Source: Frigidibacter sp. SD6-1 (GTDB lineage: Bacteria > Pseudomonadota > Alphaproteobacteria > Rhodobacterales > Rhodobacteraceae). From it: a stretch of 64,000 bases of DNA. The notes under the pieces were generated by a model, which was given only the letters and a program-made list of their open reading frames with translations, searched no databases and was not told the origin of the DNA. How positions within the stretch are numbered: the first letter of the stretch is position 1; each line of letters begins with the position of its first letter. The DNA is taken from positions 1 to 64,000 of the forward strand of contig NZ_JARJNR010000009.1 of assembly GCF_030143255.1 (NCBI RefSeq), given 5' to 3'. Positions 7,414-15,785 of this stretch are shown here, one piece after another. The position numbers were made by a program, and so were the translations under genes.

Positions 7414-8685
7414 ATGCTCATTGAAATCCTGACCGTCCTCTGCCTCACCGTCCTCAACGGTCTATTGGCCATGTCGGAACTTGCCATCGTCTCGGCCCGG
7501 CCCACGAGGCTGAAGGTTCTGGCTGATCAGGGCCGCACGGGCGCCCGCACCGCGCTCGCGCTGCAGGAACATCCCGGGCGGTTCCTTTCGGCCGTGCAGA
7601 TCGGCATCACGCTTGTCGGCATTCTTTCGGGCGCGATCTCGGGCGCCACGCTCGGCCTCAGGCTGACCAATGCGCTGGAGGCCGCGGGCTTTTCCGCCTC
7701 CTGGGCGCAGACGCTGGGCGTCGGCTCCGTCGTCGCCGCCATCACCTATCTGTCGCTGATCGTGGGCGAGTTGGTACCGAAGCAGATCGCATTGAAAAAC
7801 CCCGAAGGGGTGGCGATCCGCATGGCCCCGCCGATGCGGGTGATCGCCGCGATCACGACGCCGCTTGTCTGGTTCCTTGACATATCCGGCAAGGCGCTTC
7901 TCTTCCTCCTCCGCCAGCATTCGGTCTCGGGCGAGGAGATGACCGACGAAGAGGTCAAGCTGACCATCGCCGAGGCGGAAACGGCTGGCGTCCTCTCCTC
8001 CGACGAACGCGAGATGATCGCGGGCGTCATGCGCCTTGCCGACCGGTCGGCCCGCACGCTGATGACGCCGCGCACCGATGTCGAGGTCCTGGACATCACC
8101 GCGGGCCCCGCCGCCGCGCTTAAACAGGCGCGCGAGACCGGCAAGGCGCTGCTGCCCGCGACCGAGGGCGGCGCGGATGCGATCATCGGCGTCATCCCGG
8201 TGCGCGACCTTCTTCTCGCCACCAAGGCCGCCACCGCCGACCTGCGCAAGTTCGTGCGCGAGGCGCCGATCGTGATCGACGTGGCCGACGCCGCGCAGGT
8301 GATCGAGAAACTGCGCGAAAGCACGGTGAACATGGTCCTCGTCTTCGACGAATACGGCCATTTCGAAGGCGTCATCACGCCCATGGACGTGCTCGAAGGC
8401 ATCACCGGTTCCTTCGACACGCCCGGCGAGGAAGAACCCGACATGGTCGCGCGCGACGACGGGTCCTTCCTGGTGTCCGGCTCGATGGCGGCGGACGAGT
8501 TCGGCGACCGGATGGGCCTCAAGCTGCCCGATGACCGCGAATACGAGACCGTCGCGGGCCTCGTCCTCGACCATCTCGGCCATATCCCGAAGCTTGGCGA
8601 GAAACTCACCTTCGGCCCCCTGCAGATCGAAGTCATCGACCTCGACGGCTTCCGCATCGACAAGCTTCTCGTGCGCAACGCCTGA
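7414..8685 (+). CDS. CNNM/CBS-domain membrane protein (CorC/HlyC family)
   Basis: A 423-residue hemolysin-family protein: an N-terminal CNNM/DUF21 membrane domain (about residues 1-180, with the family motifs NGLLAMSELAIVSARPTRL and LIVGELVPKQIALKNPE), then two CBS domains (about 200-330, including MTPRTDVEVLDI and GVITPMDVLEGITG) and a C-terminal CorC_HlyC domain ending near LDGFRIDKLLV. Relatives are implicated in Mg2+ or Co2+ efflux; hemolysin is a historical name. The stop codon lies in a hairpin shared with the convergent gene. Confidence 0.92.
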   Translation: MLIEILTVLCLTVLNGLLAMSELAIVSARPTRLKVLADQGRTGARTALALQEHPGRFLSAVQIGITLVGILSGAISGATLGLRLTNALEAAGFSASWAQTLGVGSVVAAITYLSLIVGELVPKQIALKNPEGVAIRMAPPMRVIAAITTPLVWFLDISGKALLFLLRQHSVSGEEMTDEEVKLTIAEAETAGVLSSDEREMIAGVMRLADRSARTLMTPRTDVEVLDITAGPAAALKQARETGKALLPATEGGADAIIGVIPVRDLLLATKAATADLRKFVREAPIVIDVADAAQVIEKLRESTVNMVLVFDEYGHFEGVITPMDVLEGITGSFDTPGEEEPDMVARDDGSFLVSGSMAADEFGDRMGLKLPDDREYETVAGLVLDHLGHIPKLGEKLTFGPLQIEVIDLDGFRIDKLLVRNA

Positions 8686-8700
8686 CGGCGATCAGCCGTC
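8684..8700. terminator. Hairpin bridging two convergent stop codons
   Basis: GACGGC-GATCA-GCCGTC (8684-8689, 8695-8700) forms a 6-bp stem. It spans the last bases of the CBS-protein gene and the first antisense codons of its convergent neighbour, whose stop (8692-8694) sits in the loop. Confidence 0.5.
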
Positions 8701-9117
8701 CGCCGCGTTCAGTATCTTGCACAGGCCCGGCCGCACATGCCGGTCTTCCGCTACCTGCCCGGCCCTGATCCTGAAAGATGCCCGCGCCCGCGTGCCGTCC
8801 TTGGTCTTCTTGGCCGTGACCGTAAGCTTCTGCGTCCGCCCCGAACCCGAAGTCTCCTGATAGGCGGTGATGGTCAGACGCCCGCTGTCGACCTTGATGC
8901 CCGAAAAACCCTCGGACTTGACCGCGCGCGCCATGCGTTTCAGCGCCTTGTCGGGCGCCAGCCCTTTGAAATCCATCCAGGATTCGAAGACGATGGGCGT
9001 GACCAGCGGCACGCCGACCGCCGTGTAGTGCTTCTCGCACGGCCCCGCCGAGGCAGCCGTCGCGAACCAGACGGCGGCGAGCGCGGCAGGAAGGGCACGT
9101 ATTGCAGACAAGGTCAT
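8692..9117 (-). CDS. Secreted/periplasmic hypothetical protein
   Basis: A 141-residue protein with a clear signal peptide: MTLSAIRALPAALAAVWFAT ending ASA, cleavage before GPCEKHYTA. Two cysteines (GPCEKHY and PGLCKILNA) bracket the mature protein and could form a disulfide. The internal SGRLTITAYQETSGSGRTQK suggests a small beta-rich domain. ATG 9117 is chosen because it begins the signal sequence and has GGAGA upstream. No family is recognised and the neighbours give no functional hint. Confidence 0.75.
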   Translation of the reverse strand: MTLSAIRALPAALAAVWFATAASAGPCEKHYTAVGVPLVTPIVFESWMDFKGLAPDKALKRMARAVKSEGFSGIKVDSGRLTITAYQETSGSGRTQKLTVTAKKTKDGTRARASFRIRAGQVAEDRHVRPGLCKILNAADG

Positions 9118-9270
9118 GAACAGTCTCCGTGATCCGCCCCCCGGACCGCGACGAAAGCACGTCACGCGTGACAGATCGAGTAGGGAATTCCCGCCCCCCA
9201 AGGGCTCGCGCCCGACGGCTTGCGTCCGGGGCGCCCAGGACCGATGATAGGGTCAGACAGGGGAACCCGG

Positions 9271-10050
9271 ATGAAGATCGCCACATTCAACATCAACGGC
9301 ATCAAGGCCCGCGCCGAGGCGCTGCCCGCCTGGCTGGACGAGGCCGCGCCCGACATCGTGCTGTTGCAGGAAATCAAGTCGGTCGACGAGGCTTTCCCGC
9401 GCGACCTGTTCGAGGATCGCGGCTATTTCGTCGAAACCCACGGCCAGAAGGGCTTCAACGGCGTGGCGATCCTGTCGAAACTGCCCTTGGAGGATGTCGA
9501 ACGCGGCCTGCCCGGCGATGCGGAGGACGAACAGGCACGCTGGATCGAGGCGACGGTTGTCGGCAAGGATGCCATCAGGCTCTGCGGCCTGTATTTGCCG
9601 AACGGCAATCCGGTGCCGGGACCGAAATACGACTACAAGCTCGCCTGGATGGGGCGGATGCGCGCCCGCGCGGCCGACCTGCTTGCGACCGAAATGCCGG
9701 TGGTGATGGCGGGCGATTACAATGTGATCCCGCAGGCGGAAGATGCGGCCAGGCCCGAGGTCTGGACCGAGGATGCGCTGTTCCTGCCCCAGACCCGCGC
9801 CGCCTTCCGCCGCCTCCTCAACCTCGGCTATACCGAGGCCTTCCGCGCCCGCGAGCCCCGCCCCGGGCACTATTCCTTCTGGGACTATCAGGCGGGCGCG
9901 TGGGAGCGGAACAACGGCATCCGCATCGACCATCTGCTTCTGAGCCCGCAGGCCGCCGACCGGCTGAGGGACTGCCAGATCGACAAGGCGGTGCGCGGTG
10001 GCGACAAGCCTTCCGATCATGTGCCGGTCTGGATCGACCTCGACGCCTGA
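9271..10050 (+). CDS. xthA: Exodeoxyribonuclease III / AP endonuclease
   Basis: A 259-residue member of the exonuclease-endonuclease-phosphatase superfamily. Visible landmarks are MKIATFNINGIKAR, the metal Glu in LLQEIKS, GDYNVIPQAEDA, NNGIRIDHLLLS, and the catalytic His of PSDHVPVWIDL. It acts in base-excision repair on abasic sites and 3' blocked ends. ATG 9271 follows AGGGGAA and starts exactly at the conserved strand. The next gene starts 2 bases after the stop, so the two are probably co-transcribed, although the neighbour is functionally unrelated. Confidence 0.94.
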   Translation: MKIATFNINGIKARAEALPAWLDEAAPDIVLLQEIKSVDEAFPRDLFEDRGYFVETHGQKGFNGVAILSKLPLEDVERGLPGDAEDEQARWIEATVVGKDAIRLCGLYLPNGNPVPGPKYDYKLAWMGRMRARAADLLATEMPVVMAGDYNVIPQAEDAARPEVWTEDALFLPQTRAAFRRLLNLGYTEAFRAREPRPGHYSFWDYQAGAWERNNGIRIDHLLLSPQAADRLRDCQIDKAVRGGDKPSDHVPVWIDLDA

Positions 10051-10051
10051 C

Positions 10052-11329
10052 ATGGCTTTCCCCGACACCTGGTACGCCCGCACCGCCGCCGACCGGACCC
10101 GGCGCCCCGTGCTCTCGGGTCGCGAGGAGGCCGATGTCGCCATCGTCGGCGGCGGCCTTGCGGGCCTTACCACGGCGCTCGAACTCGCGCGCGCGGGTCT
10201 CGCCGTCGCGGTGATCGAAGCCGAACAGGTGGGTTTCGGTGCCTCGGGCCGCAATGGCGGGCTGGTCAGCCCGGCCTTCGCGGGCGGCGACGCCGCGATC
10301 CGCGCCCGGGTGGGCGAGACCGAGGCACAGGCCCTGCACCGCCTGTCCATCGAAGGGGTCGAGCGGCTGCGTGCCACGATCCGCGATCTGGAGATCGACA
10401 GCGCCGGGCTGGTGCCCGGCCTCCTCAGCCTGCGCCGCTTCGACCGGGCGGACGATCTGAAGGCACATGTCGACGAGTTTGCGTCGCTCTATGGCTACGA
10501 GTTGCACTATCTCGACCGCGCGGCCCTTGAAGCGCATGTCTCCAGTCCACGCTATTTCCACGCGCTCCACGATCCGAATGCCTTCCATATCCACCCGCTG
10601 AATCTCGTCCGCGCCATCGCGGTCGAGATCGACCGGCTTGGCGGGAGAATCTTCGAAGGCTCGCCCGCGACCGGCGCCCACCTCTCGGGCCCCGCCAAAC
10701 GCATCGAAACCGCCCAAGGCACAATCGAAGCGCCGCGCCTCGTCCTCGCCACCGGCGGCTATACCGGCCGCCTCGTGCCCCGCCTGAAGCGCGCGGTCCT
10801 GCCGATCGCCACCTACATGATGGCAACCGAAGAGGCACCCGAGCTGATCGCCGGCGCGATCCGCACAAGCGCCTGCCTCTATGACGACCGCCGGGCGGGG
10901 GATTATTACCGGCTGGTCCAGGGGGGACGCAGGCTGCTCTGGGGCGGGCGGATCACCACCCGCGCCGCCGCCCCCGCGGGCATCGCCCGTGAACTCAGGC
11001 GCGAGATGCTGACCGCCTATCCGCAGCTTGAGGGGCTCAAGACCGAACTGTCATGGTCCGGCCTCATGGGCTACGCCCGCCACCTCATGCCGCAGGTCGG
11101 CGAGATGGCGCCCGGCATCTGGCACATCACCGCCTTCGGCGGCCACGGGCTGAACACGACGGCGATCGCAGGCAAGGTACTGGCCGAGGCGATTCTGGGC
11201 GAAAGCGACCGGATCGGACTGTTCGCGCCCTTCGGCCTCGACTGGGCGGGCGGCCCGGCGGGCCTGATCGCCGCCCAGTTGACCTACTGGAAGCTGCAGA
11301 TTCAGGACCGGTGGCGCGAACGCGGCTGA
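10052..11329 (+). CDS. FAD-dependent amine/amino-acid oxidoreductase (PuuB/OrdL type)
   Basis: A 425-residue DAO-family flavoprotein. The dinucleotide fold is ADVAIVGGGLAGLTTALELA (residues about 27-46), followed by FGASGRNGGLVSPAF, typical of gamma-glutamylputrescine oxidase-like enzymes. A C-terminal AFGGHGLNTTAIAGKVLAE contacts FAD. It probably oxidises a secondary or primary amine to an aldehyde plus ammonia. The substrate is unknown, since no puu or glutamine-synthetase-like gene is adjacent. Starts 2 bases after xthA and ends at a strong double hairpin. Confidence 0.87.
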   Translation: MAFPDTWYARTAADRTRRPVLSGREEADVAIVGGGLAGLTTALELARAGLAVAVIEAEQVGFGASGRNGGLVSPAFAGGDAAIRARVGETEAQALHRLSIEGVERLRATIRDLEIDSAGLVPGLLSLRRFDRADDLKAHVDEFASLYGYELHYLDRAALEAHVSSPRYFHALHDPNAFHIHPLNLVRAIAVEIDRLGGRIFEGSPATGAHLSGPAKRIETAQGTIEAPRLVLATGGYTGRLVPRLKRAVLPIATYMMATEEAPELIAGAIRTSACLYDDRRAGDYYRLVQGGRRLLWGGRITTRAAAPAGIARELRREMLTAYPQLEGLKTELSWSGLMGYARHLMPQVGEMAPGIWHITAFGGHGLNTTAIAGKVLAEAILGESDRIGLFAPFGLDWAGGPAGLIAAQLTYWKLQIQDRWRERG

Positions 11330-11347
11330 CAGGCGTCGCGGCCGGGC

Positions 11348-11410
11348 ACCGGAAGAATTTTCACGAAAATTCTTCCGGTTGCGGAAAATTCTTCGCGAAG
11401 AATTTTCCGC
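11348..11410. terminator. Two near-perfect tandem hairpins, bidirectional terminator
   Basis: ACCGGAAGAATTTTC/GAAAATTCTTCCGGT (15-bp stem, 2-base centre, 11348-11379) is followed one base later by a perfect 30-base palindrome (11381-11410, half-site GCGGAAAATTCTTCG). The shared AGAATTTTC/GAAAATTCT core means the two could also pair with each other. It separates convergent flavoprotein genes. Confidence 0.8.
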
Positions 11411-11417
11411 CCCACCG

Positions 11418-12593
11418 TCACGCCCCGCTACCCGGGCGGGTCACGTCATGGCCGTAGAGCCATGCAAAGCGACCCGCCAGCATCCCGGGCGCAAACCGTT
11501 GCAGGCTGCGCAGCCCGAAATGCGCCAGATCGCGGCGCACCCCCGACAGGTGATAATTCCGCGCATTCGCGGTCGCCGCCGCGACGATCCGCTTGGCCCG
11601 GTCGCGCCGCGCCGCCTGATAATGGGCCAACGCCTCGGCCTCGTGATGGCGGGCGAGCGAGGCTGCCAGCACCCAGGCATCCTCCAGCGCCATGTTCGCC
11701 CCCTGCGCAAGGAACGGCAGGGTCGGATGGGCGGCATCGCCCACAAGCACCGCGCCATGGCCGTGCCAGTGCTCGGCCACCGGATGGCGGAAGAGGCCCC
11801 AGAGGTTCGGTCGTTCGATCCGGTCGAGCCAGCCGCGCACCTCGGGGATGAACGCTTCGAACGCGATCCGCAGCGCCAGCGGATCGTCGGTGAGGTTCCA
11901 GCTCTCCTCGGCCCATTTCTTCCGCTCCTCGACGGCAACGATGTTGCGCAGCCTGCCGCCCCTGAGCGGATAGGTCACGATATGCCGCCCCGGCCCCATA
12001 TAGACCCGCGCGACCGGCGGAATATCCCCCTCTGCCGGAAGCGTCGCCCGCCAGGCGACCTGGCCGGTGAAGAAGGGCTTGCCGCCCTGGTCGAGCGCCG
12101 CCCGGACCCGCGAATGCAGCCCGTCGGCGCCCACGACCAGCCCCGCATGTTCCACCCCGCGTTCGGCCAGAAGATGTGGTCCCTGCGCCCCGAGCGTCAG
12201 GCTTTCGATCCGGTGACCAAGCTCGATCGTGGCGCCTGCCCGGCGCGCGGCCCCTTCCAGAATGTCGATCAGGTCGGCGCGATGGAAGAACCGGAACGCC
12301 CCCTCGGGCGCGATGCTGGCCAGGTCGATCCGGGTGACGAGTGCCCCCGTCTCGCCGTCGATCAGCTCGACCGCCTCGGCCGCCTGACCAAGCGCGTCAC
12401 ACGCCTCTTCCAGCCCCAGCGCCCTGAGAACCGCCATGCCATTGGGCGTGATCTGCAGGCCTGCGCCCACCTCGCGGATGACCGGCGCCTGTTCCAGAAC
12501 CCGCACCTTCGCCCCGCGCTGGCAGAGCGCCGTGGCCACCGCCAACCCGGCAATCCCCGCGCCGATCACGGCAATATCGCGATCCCTGATCAT
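11418..12593 (-). CDS. FAD-dependent aromatic monooxygenase (salicylate/3-hydroxybenzoate hydroxylase type)
   Basis: A 391-residue group A flavin monooxygenase. It has the N-terminal IAVIGAGIAGLAVATALCQ Rossmann motif, the DG motif GLVVGADGLHSRVR (about residues 152-165), and the GD motif VLVGDAAHPTLPFLAQG (about 277-293). These enzymes hydroxylate phenolic acids or related rings using NAD(P)H and O2. It has no adjacent ring-cleavage genes, so the substrate is open. The plus-strand gene before it converges on it across the double hairpin; dksA lies upstream on the same strand. Confidence 0.88.
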   Translation of the reverse strand: MIRDRDIAVIGAGIAGLAVATALCQRGAKVRVLEQAPVIREVGAGLQITPNGMAVLRALGLEEACDALGQAAEAVELIDGETGALVTRIDLASIAPEGAFRFFHRADLIDILEGAARRAGATIELGHRIESLTLGAQGPHLLAERGVEHAGLVVGADGLHSRVRAALDQGGKPFFTGQVAWRATLPAEGDIPPVARVYMGPGRHIVTYPLRGGRLRNIVAVEERKKWAEESWNLTDDPLALRIAFEAFIPEVRGWLDRIERPNLWGLFRHPVAEHWHGHGAVLVGDAAHPTLPFLAQGANMALEDAWVLAASLARHHEAEALAHYQAARRDRAKRIVAAATANARNYHLSGVRRDLAHFGLRSLQRFAPGMLAGRFAWLYGHDVTRPGSGA

Positions 12594-12666
12594 GGTTCCT
12601 CATGCGAAAAGGCCGGAGCTTTCGCCCCGGCCCTGTCATAGACCTCGCCGATCGAGGTTAAAATCG

Positions 12667-12708
12667 GATTATTCGTCGCGGATCACTCGTCGCGGATCAT
12701 TCGTCGCG
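12667..12708 (-). repeat. Three tandem 14-bp repeats over the dksA stop codon
   Basis: Plus-strand units GATTATTCGTCGCG, GATCACTCGTCGCG and GATCATTCGTCGCG follow each other without gaps. The one closest to the gene encodes the final residues and stop of DksA. The others place further stop codons (TGA, TAA) downstream but in shifted frames, because 14 is not a multiple of 3. Confidence 0.75.
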
Positions 12709-13119
12709 GTGCACGCGCTCGCGCCGCTCGTGCTTTTCCTGGGCTTCCAGCGTCATCGTGGCGATCGGGCGCGCGTCGAGACGCTTGAGCGAAATGGGCT
12801 CGCCCGTCATCTCGCAATATCCGTACTCGCCATTGTCGATCCGGCGCAGCGCGGAATCGATCTTCGAAACCAGCTTCCTCTGCCGGTCGCGGGTTCTCAG
12901 TTCCAGCGCGCGGTCGGTCTCCTCGCTCGCCCGGTCGGCGATGTCGGGAACCGCGCGGGCGCTGTCCTGCAACCCCTCCAGCGTCTCGGCCGATTGTTCG
13001 AGAAGCTCTTCCTTCCAGGAAATCAGCTTGCGGCGAAAATATTCCAGCTGCCGCTCGTTCATGAATGGTTCGTCTTCCGCGGGACGGTAATCGTCGGGAA
13101 GAAAGACCTCGGGCTTCAT
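12697..13119 (-). CDS. dksA: DksA-type RNA polymerase-binding protein lacking the zinc-finger cysteines
   Basis: A 140-residue DksA/TraR protein that modulates RNA polymerase together with ppGpp. The coiled-coil core and its acidic tip DxxDxA (D59, D62, A64 in PDIADRASEE) are intact. The C-terminal globular domain keeps GEYGYCEMTGEPI and the LKRLDARP stretch but has one cysteine (C102) where zinc-binding DksA has four; the second CxxC is replaced by TMTLEAQEKHE. Zinc-independent DksA proteins are known in Proteobacteria, so it is probably functional. ATG 13119 follows a strong GAGGAGGAAG site. Confidence 0.93.
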   Translation of the reverse strand: MKPEVFLPDDYRPAEDEPFMNERQLEYFRRKLISWKEELLEQSAETLEGLQDSARAVPDIADRASEETDRALELRTRDRQRKLVSKIDSALRRIDNGEYGYCEMTGEPISLKRLDARPIATMTLEAQEKHERRERVHRDE

Positions 13120-13296
13120 ACGCACTTCCTCCTCGGCCGGGTCGGTTGCACCCCCAAGGGGACGACCGGCCACTCGTGGGCGCCGCCATACAGGAAGCGG
13201 GAACGGATGTCACTAGCTGGCAGGGCTGGCATTGCAGCTTTGTGAACCGGCCGCTATGTCGGGCGGGACCTGACCGACAAGACTGCGGGAAAACGG

Positions 13297-14136
13297 ATGA
13301 AATTCAACGGTACCGACGCTTACGTGGCGACCGAGGATCTGACTGTTGCGGTCAATGCATCAGTCGCGCTGGAACGCCCGCTACTGGTGAAGGGGGAGCC
13401 GGGAACCGGCAAGACCGAGCTTGCCCGCCAGGTCGCGCTGAGTCTCGGACTGCCTCTCGTTGAATGGCATGTGAAGTCCACAACCAAGGCGGCACAGGGG
13501 CTTTACGAATATGACGCCGTCTCGCGCCTTCGCGACAGCCAGCTGGGCGATGCGCGCGTGCATGACGTCAGGAACTATATCCGCAAGGGCAAGCTCTGGC
13601 AGGCGTTCGAAGCGCCGGGCAAGGTCGTTCTGCTCATCGACGAGATCGACAAGGCCGATATCGAGTTTCCGAACGACCTTCTGCAGGAACTCGACCGGAT
13701 GGAATTCCATGTCTACGAGACGGGCGAAACCGTCCGGGCAAAACACCGGCCGGTGATCATCATCAGCTCGAACAATGAAAAGGAGCTGCCCGACGCCTTC
13801 CTGCGCCGCTGCTTCTTCCACTATATCCGCTTCCCCGACGCGGAGGTGCTGAAGCGGATTGTCGAGGTGCATTTCCCGGGACTGAAACAGGCACTCCTGT
13901 CCGAGGCGCTGACCCAGTTCTACGAGATCCGCGAAACCCCGGGCCTGAAGAAGAAACCCTCAACCTCAGAGATGCTCGACTGGCTGAAACTCCTGCTCGC
14001 CGAGGATGTCGGGCCCGAGGATCTGAAGCGCGACCCCAGGCACCTTCTGCCGAAGCTTCATGGGGCGCTTCTGAAGAACGAACAGGACGTGGCGCTCTTC
14101 GAGCGACTCGCCTTCATGGCCCGCGCCCGGGGCTGA
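13297..14136 (+). CDS. MoxR-family AAA+ ATPase
   Basis: A 279-residue AAA+ protein: Walker A LVKGEPGTGKTELARQ (about residues 30-45), Walker B VVLLIDEIDKAD (about 109-120), sensor-1 region IIISSNNEKELPDAFLRR. MoxR ATPases act as chaperones that insert metals or cofactors or mature protein complexes, commonly with VWA-domain partners. Here a CoxE-like VWA gene follows 1.6 kb downstream on the same strand, with a lipoprotein and a small membrane protein between. That supports a paired role, but the target complex is unknown. Confidence 0.92.
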   Translation: MKFNGTDAYVATEDLTVAVNASVALERPLLVKGEPGTGKTELARQVALSLGLPLVEWHVKSTTKAAQGLYEYDAVSRLRDSQLGDARVHDVRNYIRKGKLWQAFEAPGKVVLLIDEIDKADIEFPNDLLQELDRMEFHVYETGETVRAKHRPVIIISSNNEKELPDAFLRRCFFHYIRFPDAEVLKRIVEVHFPGLKQALLSEALTQFYEIRETPGLKKKPSTSEMLDWLKLLLAEDVGPEDLKRDPRHLLPKLHGALLKNEQDVALFERLAFMARARG

Positions 14137-14226
14137 TCGGCCTATCCGTCCGCGCAGCAGGATTTGACTTCGCTTTTCACCCTGCGCCCGCTAGCGTGCC
14201 GGGAAAATCGAAGAACGAGGACGGCA

Positions 14227-15615
14227 GTGACAGGCAGATCTTTCCCGCGCGGGCTGGCGGTGGCTCTTCTCGGCCTTGCAGCACTCTCCGCCTGCGTCGC
14301 ACCCAAACCTGCCCCCCGCGACACCGACGGCGCCGTCCTGCGCGCCTCTTTCGACCAGACGCCCCTGCCGCCCATGAAGCGTTTCCCGCCGGGGCCGGGC
14401 ACGCCCGCGCGCCGCTCTAACGCCGACATGACGCGCGACTTCATGGACCTTTCCTTCCGGCTGGAAACCGGCCGCCCACTCGATGCCTTCTCGCGTTTCA
14501 CCGGCCCCCTGAGCTACCGGCTGACCGGCGTGGTGCCGCCGACCGCCGCCAGCGATCTGGGCGAGCTGATCGCCCGCCTCAGGTCCGAGGCGGGCCTCGG
14601 CCTTTCCGCCGCTTCGCCGGACGAACAGGCCGCCATCACCATCGAATTCCTGCCGCGCCGCCAGTTGCAGGCCCGCGCCCGCGACGCCGCCTGTTTCGTC
14701 GCCCCCCGCGTGTCGTCCTGGGCCGAATACCGCCGCGCGCGCGCGTCCGATCTTGACTGGACCACCTTCACCTTCCGCGACCGGGTGGCGATCTTCATCC
14801 CCTCCGACACAGGCCCGCAGGAAATCCGCGACTGCCTGAACGAGGAAATGGCCCAGGCGCTCGGCCCCCTGAACGACCTCTATCGGCTGCCCGATTCGGT
14901 CTTCAACGACGACAATATCGAAGGCAGGCTCACCGGCTTCGACATGCTGATGCTGCGCGCCACCTATGCGCCGGACCTCTCGCCCGGCATGTCACCGGGC
15001 GAGATCGAGGCCCGCATTCCCGGCATTCTGGCCCGCCTCAACCCGGGCGGCGCACGGCCCGCCGACTATCCGCCCCAGACCCCGCGCGCCTTTGGCGAGG
15101 CGATCGCCCGGGCACTCGGCCCCGGCGGGCGCGGCGGTGGTGGACGCGTGCGCGCCGCCGAAGAGGCGCTCGCCATCGCCCGACCTTGGGCCGACTGGCG
15201 CACCGGCTTCGCCTGGATTTCGCTCGGCCGGGTCCTGCCGCGCGACCGGCTGGGCGAGGTGCGCGCCGCCTTCGCCAATGCCTCGGCCCTTTACCGGGCG
15301 CGCGGCCTGCCGCTGCATGCCGCCCATGCCGACCTGCAGCGTGCGCTTCTGGCACTGTCGGACGGCGCCTACAGGGATGCGCTCGCGCTCGCCGACGCGG
15401 CGGTCCCGGCCGCGCGCACGGGTCGCGATGCGGCGCTCCTCGCCGGTCTCCTCGCCGTCCGTGCGGCCGCACTCGAACGGACGGGCCAGCCCGACGCCGC
15501 CCGTGCCGCCCGCCTCGACAGTCTCGGTTGGGCGCGCTATGGCATGGCCTCCGACAAGGACGTCCGGGCGCGCCTTGCCTTCATTGAGGCGCTCGCGCCC
15601 GATCAGGGGAGGTAA
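14227..15615 (+). CDS. DUF2927 lipoprotein
   Basis: A 462-residue lipoprotein. From a GTG start (AGGA seven bases upstream) it has a signal ending at the lipobox LSAC, so the mature N-terminal cysteine is about residue 22. The DUF2927 domain spans roughly residues 65-260 (ADMTRDFMDLSFRLETGRPL, then LSRF-type FSRFTGPLSYRL and AACFVAPRVSSWAEY). The C-terminal part is Ala-rich and helical (ALLALSDGAYRDALALADAA), TPR-like in look. It lies between the MoxR ATPase and its VWA partner and may anchor or be acted on by them; the function of DUF2927 is unknown. Confidence 0.85.
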   Translation: MTGRSFPRGLAVALLGLAALSACVAPKPAPRDTDGAVLRASFDQTPLPPMKRFPPGPGTPARRSNADMTRDFMDLSFRLETGRPLDAFSRFTGPLSYRLTGVVPPTAASDLGELIARLRSEAGLGLSAASPDEQAAITIEFLPRRQLQARARDAACFVAPRVSSWAEYRRARASDLDWTTFTFRDRVAIFIPSDTGPQEIRDCLNEEMAQALGPLNDLYRLPDSVFNDDNIEGRLTGFDMLMLRATYAPDLSPGMSPGEIEARIPGILARLNPGGARPADYPPQTPRAFGEAIARALGPGGRGGGGRVRAAEEALAIARPWADWRTGFAWISLGRVLPRDRLGEVRAAFANASALYRARGLPLHAAHADLQRALLALSDGAYRDALALADAAVPAARTGRDAALLAGLLAVRAAALERTGQPDAARAARLDSLGWARYGMASDKDVRARLAFIEALAPDQGR

Positions 15616-15619
15616 GCCG

Positions 15620-15781
15620 ATGGTGATATTTCTTGCAGCGCTCTTCGGCGCGCTTCTCGGCATCTACCGGGCGCGGGCGCGTGGCGGGAAGGGGCTGGAC
15701 ATGGCGCAATATGCCGCCGCGCATGCGATCCTCTTCGCCCTCCTCGGCCTTATCGTGATGATCTTCGCGACCCGGGCCTGA
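15620..15781 (+). CDS. Small two-helix membrane protein in the MoxR-VWA operon
   Basis: A 53-residue protein. MVIFLAALFGALLGIY is the first membrane helix, a short basic and polar loop (RARARGGKGLDMAQ) follows, and the second helix is HAILFALLGLIVMIFA. A GGGGAGG ribosome site precedes the ATG. It sits 4 bases after the DUF2927 gene and 4 before the VWA gene, so it is surely co-transcribed. No family recognised. Easily missed because of its size. Confidence 0.75.
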   Translation: MVIFLAALFGALLGIYRARARGGKGLDMAQYAAAHAILFALLGLIVMIFATRA

Positions 15782-15785
15782 ACCG

